Translations under genes and position numbers: made by a program | Notes under the pieces: model-generated | Database searches by the model: none | Seen by the model: only the letters and a program-made list of their open reading frames with translations | What the model was told of the DNA's origin: nothing | Part shown: piece by piece, positions 6,255-10,997 of the stretch | Layout of the letters: every line of letters begins with the position of its first letter | Position numbering within the stretch: position 1 is the stretch's first letter | Assembly: GCA_017441965.1 (NCBI GenBank) | Contig: JAFSBF010000170.1 | Location: forward strand, 1-10,997 | Reading direction: 5' to 3' | Length of the DNA stretch: 10,997 nucleotides | Origin: Clostridia bacterium | GTDB lineage: Bacteria; Bacillota; Clostridia; UMGS1883

Positions 6255-7802
6255 CTACATAAGCGGTGCAAAGATTCTCAAAACCGCATTAAGAATTTTT
6301 TTAAGCGGTTTCATTTTTGTAAAGTATTCGGGTGTAATAAGCTGACATTTTTTCAGCGTATCCTTAAAATCATTCAGAACTGAATATACAACGGGACAGT
6401 CAAGAAACCACGCTGCACATTCAAAATGAAGGTAAAGACTTCTGTAGTCAAGATTAATGCTTCCTACAACGGCAATTTCATCATCCGAGCAGAAGGTTTT
6501 TCCGTGGATAAACCCCGGCATATATTCATAAACCTTTACACCTGCTGCAATAAGCTCTTTATAATAACTGTATGCAACGGCACGTGCATACCAGTGGTCA
6601 GCTATAAGGGGACAGATAATTTTCACATCAACACCGCTGTGCGCAGCATTTGTCAGCGCAACCATCATTTCATTGTCAAGTATCAGATAAGGCGTTGTAA
6701 TATAGACGTATTTTTTTGCCTTGTTGATTATATCAAGATAAATAAATTCACCCGTCTGGTATTTATCCTGGGGAATATCGGAATATGGCATAACATAACC
6801 GCATTTTGAATTGTCATAAAGACTTTTTTCCTCCTGTGTAAAGGACGGCTCAAAATCCTTTATATCCTCTTCTTTTTTTGTGGTATGCCACCACAGATGC
6901 AGAAACATCTGTGTAAAACCAAATGCTGCCTCGCCCTTTATCATAACAGACATATCCTTCCAATGACCGTAGGGATAGTCTATATTTATATATTCATCAG
7001 AAAGGTTTATTCCACCCGTATAGGCAACCTTACCGTCTATAACAAGTATTTTTCTGTGGTCACGGTTATTCTGCGTAGCTGAAAGAAATGGCATAAAAGG
7101 GCTGAATACACGGCATTTTATACCGTAGCCTTCAAGCTTTTTAGGATAACCAAATGGCAAAGTGGAGAGACTTCCCATTCCGTCATACATAACACGCACA
7201 TCAACACCCTCGGAGGCTTTGCGCTTTAAAATTTCAAGAATGGTGTTCCACATTTTACCTTCTTTAATTATAAAGTATTCAATAAAAATGTAACGCTCAG
7301 CTTTCTCAAGCTCCTTTAAAAGAGAGGCAAACTTTTCTTCCCCCACGGAAAAATATGTTGCCGCACCGCCATGGTAAGCGTTATGCCCGGACACATTGTT
7401 TATAAAGCGTACTGTATTAAGTCTTTCGGGAAATTTTTCTGATATTTCATTTAATACGAGAGGGGATTGTGCATAGCTTTGTGTAATTCTTTTTTCAATA
7501 GAAGTAAGCTTGTTGAAAAAAAGCCTTGTATGCATCTGACCTGTTATAAAAAGATAGAAAAGTCCCCCGAACATCGGAAACATCAATATGGGAATTACCC
7601 ATGCAAGCTTATAGGTAGGGTTAGAGTGCCTGTTTACTATTATAACAACCGTAACAATACTGATAAGCTTTAAAAAGATGTCAAAATACAGAAAATATTC
7701 ACTTATACGCATCAGTGATGCCGCCGCCAGAAGAAGCTGAATTATAAGAAGAAAACTTACAATCGTAATCTGGCTGAACATCACCTTGAGAAGCTTTCTC
7801 AT
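6255..7802 (-). CDS. cls: Cardiolipin synthase, bacterial phospholipase D-type
   Basis: Membrane enzyme that condenses two phosphatidylglycerol molecules into cardiolipin and glycerol. From the ATG at 7802 it has 515 residues, normal for the family. Three N-terminal hydrophobic segments (about 12-30, 37-56 and 66-86) form the PLDc_N membrane anchor. Both HKD catalytic motifs are intact: His249-Lys251-Asp256 (HRKILVID) with the following GGIN, and His433-Lys435-Asp440 (HGKTFCSD) with GSIN. A GTG at 7811 would add three residues, but it falls inside the AAAAGGTG ribosome binding site, so the ATG is preferred. It follows the LRR-protein stop by 12 bases and precedes znuC by 8, so it is an inner gene of that operon. 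Similar PLD enzymes could differ in lipid substrate, but architecture and length favour Cls. Confidence 0.95.
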   Translation of the reverse strand: MRKLLKVMFSQITIVSFLLIIQLLLAAASLMRISEYFLYFDIFLKLISIVTVVIIVNRHSNPTYKLAWVIPILMFPMFGGLFYLFITGQMHTRLFFNKLTSIEKRITQSYAQSPLVLNEISEKFPERLNTVRFINNVSGHNAYHGGAATYFSVGEEKFASLLKELEKAERYIFIEYFIIKEGKMWNTILEILKRKASEGVDVRVMYDGMGSLSTLPFGYPKKLEGYGIKCRVFSPFMPFLSATQNNRDHRKILVIDGKVAYTGGINLSDEYINIDYPYGHWKDMSVMIKGEAAFGFTQMFLHLWWHTTKKEEDIKDFEPSFTQEEKSLYDNSKCGYVMPYSDIPQDKYQTGEFIYLDIINKAKKYVYITTPYLILDNEMMVALTNAAHSGVDVKIICPLIADHWYARAVAYSYYKELIAAGVKVYEYMPGFIHGKTFCSDDEIAVVGSINLDYRSLYLHFECAAWFLDCPVVYSVLNDFKDTLKKCQLITPEYFTKMKPLKKILNAVLRIFAPLM

Positions 7803-7814
7803 AAATTTCACCTT

Positions 7815-9221
7815 TTAAAAAGAAATTTCAACAGTTCTTGTTTTATCATTCCAGAAAACATTTGCTTTTACTGCCTCTGCAATAACTCTTGCAGAAACAA
7901 GGTTTGTGCCACGGATATTTATGGGAGGTGCAATGGTGGGGGAGACAGCACCGTCAACAGTTATTTCACCCTGCGGGCTGATATTTACAACATTATTGCC
8001 TTTTATGCAGGTCACAATACCACTATCAGCGCTCCACGAAACAGTATATCCCATAAGCTCCATAAGTGTGCGGAGGGGAAGGTACGTTCTTTCATAATAA
8101 ATAATAGGCGGAGCCTTGTCAAAATATACTTTTTTGCCGTTATATTCTACATAAACCTCTGTGCTGAACGGCATATCCATATACTGTGCGTAGCTTTGTG
8201 CATATCCGCCCTCTCTTCCGTAAATGGTGAGGAGTGCGCAGCTTGCAAAGGAATATTCGTCAATCCATTCCACACTGTCGGGAATATTAATCTGCAAAAG
8301 AGAGCTGCAACCGCCAAATGCCATTGAATCAATGTATACAATGCTTTCGGGAAGGTGAACGGAAAGAAGGTTTTCATTTGCCATAAATGCACCCGAGCCT
8401 ATAGCGGTTATTCCGTCAGGAATTTCAGCGTGCACCTCTGTGCCACGGTAAGAAATGAGTATTCCGTTTACACAGACAAAATCGCCCTTCTGATTACTCA
8501 TCCAGATTGTATCATCAAATGCACCTGCACCAATATGTGATACTGTAGGAGGGATAGTTATTTTTTCAAGACTGTAGCAATGTACAAATGCATTGTCGCC
8601 TATTTTTGTAAGTGTGTCAGGAAGAATTATTTCCTTAACGGCAGTATTGTAGGCGAATGCGTTTGCCGCAATGCTTTTTACGCCCGCAGGAACGGTTACA
8701 CTTTCAGAAGTGCCGTTATATTTCAGAAGTGTCGTACCGCCAAGCATCACAAATTCAGAGCCTGAGGAGGTTATCCACGAAGTATTGTGGAATGCATCAG
8801 ACTCAATATTCTCAAGAAATCCCTTGAAAATTACATTGGAAAGAGAAGTACAATCGGCAAATGCACGGCTTCCTATATACGAAACTGTTGCACCAATCTC
8901 AACGCTGACAAGATTGGGACAAGAGGAAAAGGCATTTGCAGAAATTGTACTGATGCCGTCAGGTATTGAAAGAGTCCTGAGCGTAGGTGAACCGTAAAAG
9001 GCTGATGCGCCTATGGAAACAACATTGTAGCCGCCCAGTGTAAGGGGTATGGTGATATCCGTCGGCTCCCCTGCAAAGCCTGTTATTGTGCCGGAGGATT
9101 TATCAAAAAAGTACAGTACGTTTCCTACCTTATATACGGGTATTCTCGGTGCGCAAAGCGCCGTATTTTGAAATGTTATTAAAATGAGAAGTGAAATAAT
9201 AAGCAATCTGATTTTTTTCAT
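7815..9221 (-). CDS. Secreted BspA-type leucine-rich-repeat protein with C-terminal copper-amine-oxidase-N-like domain
   Basis: A 468-residue exported protein. The signal peptide (about 1-24) ends near ALCA. About ten LRR_5/BspA repeats of the form IG..AF..C..L..I.IP (about 69-335) follow. Two of them (143-180 and 234-270) carry the longer inserted form with Trp, EFV/DFV and a Y-G-IP tail. The C-terminus (about 358-468) resembles the copper amine oxidase N-terminal domain: RTYLPLRTLMELMGYTVSW, a TVDG turn and LVSARVIAEAV. This domain is a common wall or polymer-binding module in Clostridia and need not bind copper. Such proteins are usually surface adhesins or binding proteins; the ligand is unknown. 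An upstream TTG at 9284 is rejected as the start because it lies in the -35 box; GAGGAAAGGA precedes the ATG at 9221. First gene of the cls-znuCB operon. Confidence 0.88.
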   Translation of the reverse strand: MKKIRLLIISLLILITFQNTALCAPRIPVYKVGNVLYFFDKSSGTITGFAGEPTDITIPLTLGGYNVVSIGASAFYGSPTLRTLSIPDGISTISANAFSSCPNLVSVEIGATVSYIGSRAFADCTSLSNVIFKGFLENIESDAFHNTSWITSSGSEFVMLGGTTLLKYNGTSESVTVPAGVKSIAANAFAYNTAVKEIILPDTLTKIGDNAFVHCYSLEKITIPPTVSHIGAGAFDDTIWMSNQKGDFVCVNGILISYRGTEVHAEIPDGITAIGSGAFMANENLLSVHLPESIVYIDSMAFGGCSSLLQINIPDSVEWIDEYSFASCALLTIYGREGGYAQSYAQYMDMPFSTEVYVEYNGKKVYFDKAPPIIYYERTYLPLRTLMELMGYTVSWSADSGIVTCIKGNNVVNISPQGEITVDGAVSPTIAPPINIRGTNLVSARVIAEAVKANVFWNDKTRTVEISF

Positions 9222-9255
9222 TGTTTTCATTCCTTTCCTCAAATGCATAAAAGTT

Positions 9256-9284
9256 ATTATATAATAAAACCCCTCTTTTGTCAA
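9256..9284 (-). promoter_or_regulatory. Consensus sigma-A promoter of the LRR-cls-znuC-znuB operon
   Basis: On the minus strand TTGACA (9284-9279), exactly 17 bases, and TATAAT (9261-9256) match both consensus boxes fully. Transcription should begin near 9249, about 28 bases before the ATG at 9221. No further promoter or strong terminator is seen before 4742, so the four genes are probably one transcript. Confidence 0.92.
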
Positions 9285-9306
9285 ATCGGGAGCGCTTAGC
9301 CAAAAT

Positions 9307-9339
9307 AAAATGGGCAGGGTTTACACCCTTGCCCATTTT
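9307..9339 (-). terminator. Terminator of the lipoprotein gene
   Basis: Arms AAAATGGGCA (9307-9316) and TGCCCATTTT (9330-9339), with an inner GGGT/ACCC extension and a one-base bulge, form a strong hairpin. On the minus strand it begins 14 bases past the stop at 9353 and is followed by TTTTATTTTG. It separates the lipoprotein transcript from the LRR operon promoter. Confidence 0.88.
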
Positions 9340-9352
9340 AAATATTCAGTTG

Positions 9353-9997
9353 TTACTTTTGTAGTTCTGCTTTTATAAATGCCACAACTGACGCAGTATT
9401 TCCATTAAATTCAATCAAATTACGCTCTTCATCAAATCTGATTGAGGCAAGAGGGGAACGTAAAGCTGCATCTAATCTTGTCTGTTCATAATCCTTTGGA
9501 AACATATTAATGTAATATTCCTTCTCTTCTTCTGTTAAAACATCCTCAATTGTTTCGCTACTTACCCAACCAGCAGGATTAATCCCATTTTCAACTCCAT
9601 TTTTATCTGTATAGGTGCTTTTTCTCTCTCCATATAATTGTGTTAATTTAGTTAATAAGACTTCTTCATTTTCCTCGGCAAATTGTAAAAAAACGCTATG
9701 TAATCCGTTTGTTTCTGTCAACTCGCCAATATCAAATGCCAATCCTGCCATGTCTAATTTTACGCCTAAATATTCCAATCCTTCTATCTTTACTAATTGT
9801 CTTTGTCCGTTTTCAGTAACCTCATATTTGACATTTTGCAGGTTTTCATTTTTTTGTACAGTTTCCCAATCAGTTCCCCAATCAAGAGAATAAAACTTAA
9901 AATCGCCTTTTTCTGCTTGTTGGGTTTGCATGGTAGTGTTGCAGCCTACCAATAATAACGCCAGGACTACGGAAAATACTACAAAAAATCTTTTCAT
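9353..9997 (-). CDS. Small lipoprotein of unknown function
   Basis: A 214-residue protein with a clear lipoprotein signal: basic MKR, hydrophobic 4-16, lipobox LVGC with Cys19. The mature part is acidic and has no TM segment or catalytic motif I recognise. FYSLDWGTDWETVQ (35-48) resembles the WGTs..eV start of small domains found in several Firmicutes lipoproteins of unknown role. It is likely anchored to the outer face of the membrane. AAAGGAG lies 8 bases before the ATG, and it has its own consensus promoter (10054-10082) and terminator (9307-9339). Leucine codon use is unlike the neighbours: of 24 leucines 14 are TTA, 5 TTG, 2 CTG, 2 CTT and 1 CTA, whereas secD favours CTT. With its place next to a tRNA-derived repeat, this suggests later acquisition. 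Confidence 0.85.
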   Translation of the reverse strand: MKRFFVVFSVVLALLLVGCNTTMQTQQAEKGDFKFYSLDWGTDWETVQKNENLQNVKYEVTENGQRQLVKIEGLEYLGVKLDMAGLAFDIGELTETNGLHSVFLQFAEENEEVLLTKLTQLYGERKSTYTDKNGVENGINPAGWVSSETIEDVLTEEEKEYYINMFPKDYEQTRLDAALRSPLASIRFDEERNLIEFNGNTASVVAFIKAELQK

Positions 9998-10053
9998 TGT
10001 AACACTCCTTTCTCGAATGTTTACGCTATTCTACCTGAATTATGTTCGATATA

Positions 10054-10082
10054 ATTATACACCTAAAAACAAAGGTTGTCAA
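10054..10082 (-). promoter_or_regulatory. Consensus sigma-A promoter of the lipoprotein gene
   Basis: On the minus strand TTGACA (10082-10077), a 17-base spacer and TATAAT (10059-10054) match consensus fully. The ATG at 9997 follows about 50 bases after the expected start site. Just upstream (10095-10135) the plus-strand text carries AGTGTGAT once and AGTGATAT twice (10106-10113 and 10128-10135, 22 bases apart), possibly a regulator site but weak. Confidence 0.9.
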
Positions 10083-10133
10083 CGAGGTGGATAAGTGTGA
10101 TTTTTAGTGATATTCCATCTTCGATAGAGTGAT

Positions 10134-10180
10134 ATAAAAAAATAAAAGGAACCTCACTTCGTAGGATTCCTTTTATTTTA
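10134..10180 (-). terminator. Strong intrinsic terminator beside a tRNA-Leu 3'-end remnant
   Basis: AATAAAAGGAA (10141-10151) pairs fully with TTCCTTTTATT (10167-10177), with a further CCT/AGG extension. On the minus strand the stem is followed by TTTTTTT (10142-10136 region), and on the plus strand by ATTTTA, so it may work in both directions. It lies directly after the 18-base tRNA 3'-end copy at 10181-10198, the place expected for a tRNA terminator. Confidence 0.75.
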
Positions 10181-10198
10181 TGGTGCGAGAGACGGGAC
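10181..10198 (-). pseudogene. Remnant or copy of the tRNA-Leu 3' end
   Basis: These 18 bases are identical to 10393-10410, the last 18 bases of the intact tRNA-Leu including CCA, in the same orientation. Identity extends five more bases downstream, giving a 23-base direct repeat (10176-10198 and 10388-10410). The tRNA-like sequence breaks off inside the T-arm at 10198. It could be a broken duplicate tRNA or an att-like repeat left by integration. Confidence 0.7.
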
Positions 10199-10346
10199 AC
10201 GGCTGCTATGCAGCCTGCCTGCTTGGCGACCCAAACGCTTTGCGTTTCGGTACCCGCCTGCGCATCAAAAAGCTAAAAAACTTACCACCGGCAACTTTTT
10301 TCACGCTTTTTGCCCTCTTAGGGTTCAAGTCCCATCTCTTTTACAA
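10181..10346. repeat. Palindromic element flanked by inverted tRNA-Leu 3'-end fragments
   Basis: The left end is the 18-base tRNA-Leu 3' copy (sense on minus). The right end (10320-10346) matches the same tRNA 3' half on the opposite strand at about 21 of 27 positions, including GGGTTCAAGTCCC and TCTCT. The ends therefore form imperfect inverted repeats, AGAGACGGGAC (10188-10198) against GTCCCATCTCT (10329-10339). The interior is rich in hairpins: GGCTGC-TAT-GCAGCC (10201-10215), AAACGC-TTT-GCGTTT (10233-10247), and AAAAAGC with GCTTTTT farther right. An open frame runs through it (10180-10371, plus), but the structure makes a protein unlikely. It has no transposase or integrase. It may be a MITE-like or REP-like repeat tied to tRNA genes. 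Confidence 0.6.
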
Positions 10347-10349
10347 ACG

Positions 10350-10391
10350 AAAAAAAGAAAGCACCAACTGATGTTGATGCTTTCCTTTTTT
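10350..10391 (-). terminator. Terminator of tRNA-Leu
   Basis: GAAAGCA (10357-10363) pairs with TGCTTTC (10378-10384), and CAAC with GTTG inside, across one C-A mismatch and a TGAT loop. On the minus strand the stem is followed by seven T residues (10356-10350), right after the tRNA. On the plus strand it is followed by CTTTTTT, so it may act in both directions. Confidence 0.85.
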
Positions 10392-10392
10392 A

Positions 10393-10475
10393 TGGTGCGA
10401 GAGACGGGACTTGAACCCGTATGGTCTCCCACACGCACCTTAAACGTGCGCGTCTGCCGATTCCGCCACTCTCGC
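10393..10475 (-). tRNA. tRNA-Leu (anticodon AAG), CCA encoded
   Basis: The 83-base gene folds as a type II tRNA: acceptor GCGAGAG/CTCTCGC, T8-G9, D stem GCG/CGC with GG in the loop, anticodon stem CACGT/GCGTG with loop TTAAGGT, variable stem TGG/CCA on a GAGA loop, T arm ACGGG-TTCAAGT-CCCGT, discriminator A and encoded CCA. Counting from the D stem as in other bacterial tRNA-Leu genes puts positions 34-36 at AAG (10441-10439), reading CTT. An alternative anticodon stem, CGCAC/GTGCG, would place TTA in the anticodon but needs G at position 32 and a shifted stem, so I reject it. It has its own consensus promoter and terminator. Confidence 0.95.
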
Positions 10476-10509
10476 ATATCAAATTGCCAATCTCTTGACA
10501 ACGTAGATT

Positions 10510-10538
10510 ATTATAGCAGATGGTTTTTTACTTGTCAA
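10510..10538 (-). promoter_or_regulatory. Consensus sigma-A promoter of tRNA-Leu
   Basis: On the minus strand TTGACA (10538-10533), a 17-base spacer and TATAAT (10515-10510) match consensus fully. Transcription should begin near 10503, giving a short 5' leader of about 28 bases to be trimmed by RNase P. Confidence 0.92.
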
Positions 10539-10539
10539 C

Positions 10540-10567
10540 AACTTTTTTGAAAAAATTTCAAAAAGTT
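10540..10567. repeat. AT-rich palindrome between divergent promoters
   Basis: AACTTTTT plus GAAA (10540-10552, one bulged T) pairs with TTTC plus AAAAAGTT (10556-10567) around an AAA loop. It lies between the tRNA-Leu promoter (minus) and the pheS T-box promoter (plus), directly upstream of the tRNA -35 box. It could be an UP-element-like A/T tract or a shared control site; the sequence does not decide. Confidence 0.4.
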
Positions 10568-10605
10568 ACACGGAGGTGTTTTGCAGCCTTATAAATTTAT
10601 TTTTA

Positions 10606-10635
10606 TTGACAAATCATACCGCTTTATGGTATCAT
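10606..10635 (+). promoter_or_regulatory. Sigma-A promoter of the pheS T-box leader
   Basis: TTGACA (10606-10611), an 18-base spacer and TATCAT (10630-10635) lead into the T-box leader. Transcription should start near 10642. Confidence 0.85.
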
Positions 10636-10641
10636 AACGAT

Positions 10642-10893
10642 AATGGCGATGAATGCGTGTAAGTAGGAAAAATAGAAGCTTTGTCAAAGAGAGGGGTTGC
10701 CGCAGGCTGAGAGCTTCCCCGCAGAGGATTTTTCTGAATTTCAGCGCAGGAGCTTTCTGCGAAAAGCTGTGTAGCGGTGTTAAGCAGAACGTGTGCCGCG
10801 TTAAGGCTTAAAAGTGCAAAGCAGTTTTGCTTTGAATAAGGGTGGTACCGCGAGAACTCTCGTCCCTTTGTGGATGAGGGTATTTTTGTTTTT
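10642..10893 (+). promoter_or_regulatory. T-box riboswitch, phenylalanine-specific
   Basis: Leader RNA that senses uncharged tRNA-Phe and lets transcription continue into pheS. Stem I closes with TGCG (10654-10657) and CGCA (10745-10748). Its specifier internal loop shows AGTA (10662-10665) opposite GAATTTCA (10736-10743), and the codon is TTC (10740-10742, followed by A) or, shifted by one, TTT. Both are Phe. GGAAAAAT (10666-10673) pairs with GATTTTTC above the loop. Stem III is CAAAGCA-GTTT-TGCTTTG (10817-10834). The T-box core AGGGTGGTACCGCG (10839-10852) contains the TGGT bulge that pairs with the tRNA end (A discriminator), and TCCCTT (10863-10868) completes the antiterminator. Gene order and specifier agree. 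Confidence 0.95.
10856..10893 (+). terminator. Conditional terminator of the pheS T-box
   Basis: ACTCTCGTCC (10856-10865) pairs with GGATGAGGGT (10872-10881) over ten positions including two G-U pairs, with a 6-base loop. It is followed by TTTTTGTTTTT (10883-10893). The left arm includes bases needed for the antiterminator, the usual mutually exclusive T-box arrangement. Confidence 0.9.
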
Positions 10894-10926
10894 AAACTAT
10901 TTACATATAATTAAGGAGGTTTTACT

Positions 10927-10997
10927 GTGAACAGTAAGGTAACTGAAATTAAAAATCTGTTTGACGCAAAAATCAGCTCGGTTACAACTTCTGACAA
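10927..10997 (+). CDS. pheS: Phenylalanyl-tRNA synthetase alpha subunit, N-terminal fragment
   Basis: Only 23 codons plus two bases are present before the window ends. The start is GTG at 10927, with AAGGAGG (10913-10919) seven bases upstream. The visible residues (MNSKVTEIKNLFDAKI, then SSVTTSD) fit the N-terminal coiled-coil arm of bacterial PheS, which begins with a charged helix before the conserved YLGKKG motif; that motif lies beyond the window. The call rests mainly on the T-box with a Phe specifier. PheS together with PheT charges tRNA-Phe. Expression should rise when uncharged tRNA-Phe accumulates. Other Phe-regulated genes are possible but less likely. Confidence 0.82.
   Translation, partial: MNSKVTEIKNLFDAKISSVTTSD

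Noticed and set aside
6426..6809. 127-codon plus-strand frame antisense to cls
   Set aside because: It is a shadow of the intact cardiolipin synthase gene.
8671..8997. 108-codon plus-strand frame antisense to the LRR repeats
   Set aside because: It arises from the periodic LRR coding sequence on the other strand and has no initiation signals.
8250..9020. Periodic DNA signal that might suggest a tandem or CRISPR-like repeat
   Set aside because: The periodicity is the roughly 23-residue protein repeat of the LRR domain; the DNA copies are divergent and there are no uniform spacers.
9222..9284. Longer N-terminus of the LRR protein from a TTG at 9284
   Set aside because: The TTG is part of the perfect -35 box, the added residues do not form a signal peptide, and a good ribosome binding site serves the ATG at 9221.
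10180..10371. 63-codon plus-strand open frame across the tRNA-derived element
   Set aside because: It starts in the antisense of tRNA CCA, runs through hairpins and a terminator, has no good ribosome binding site, and its sequence is explained by the repeat.
10437..10443. Reading the tRNA anticodon as TTA (ochre-like) or TAA
   Set aside because: The stem CGCAC/GTGCG that would give TTA requires G at position 32 and disagrees with counting from the D stem; CACGT/GCGTG gives a normal T32-T33 loop with AAG.

Overview
The window looks like chromosomal DNA of a spore-forming anaerobic member of the Clostridia (Firmicutes, probably a gut Oscillospiraceae/Lachnospiraceae-like lineage). Evidence for this is a PdaA-type spore-cortex deacetylase, a canonical T-box leader before pheS, separate SecD and SecF genes, a BspA-type leucine-rich-repeat protein, CCA-encoding tRNA, strong AAGGAGG-type ribosome binding sites and four near-perfect sigma-A promoters with 17-base spacers. 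No species can be named from the sequence alone.

Layout, left to right. All genes up to position 10475 are on the minus strand. (1) pdaA (40-834), with a structured leader containing a hairpin plus U-tract directly before its ribosome binding site. (2) secD-secF (3183-1007), a translationally coupled pair (TAATG overlap) with its own promoter. (3) An operon of an unknown membrane-anchored protein, yajC and a TIGR04086-type membrane protein (4648-3268); YajC is a SecDF partner, so regions 2 and 3 together serve the auxiliary Sec translocation machinery. (4) A four-gene operon (9221-4742) read from a consensus promoter: a secreted LRR/copper-amine-oxidase-N-like surface protein, a cardiolipin synthase, then the ATPase and permease of a zinc/manganese-type ABC importer. 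No solute-binding protein gene is present. (5) A small lipoprotein gene (9997-9353) with its own promoter and terminator and leucine codon use unlike the rest. (6) A gene-free stretch (10083-10392) holding two terminators and a palindromic element built from fragments of a tRNA-Leu 3' end. (7) tRNA-Leu with anticodon AAG (10475-10393). (8) On the plus strand, a promoter, a Phe-specific T-box riboswitch with terminator, and the first 23 codons of pheS (10927 to the window end).

Most of the window is ordinary housekeeping DNA. The least explained part is 9307-10475: an intact tRNA-Leu, a 23-base direct repeat of its 3' end about 212 bp away, an inverted degenerate copy of the same 3' end between them, self-complementary filler, and beside it a lipoprotein gene with foreign-looking codon use. 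This resembles a tRNA-associated palindromic repeat or integration scar. Two RNA-level control structures are also visible: a ribosome binding site buried in a hairpin right after yajC, and an attenuator-like leader before pdaA. The tRNA-Leu(AAG) fits the CTT-rich leucine usage in secD, and is uncommon because bacterial A34 tRNAs are mainly tRNA-Arg(ACG).
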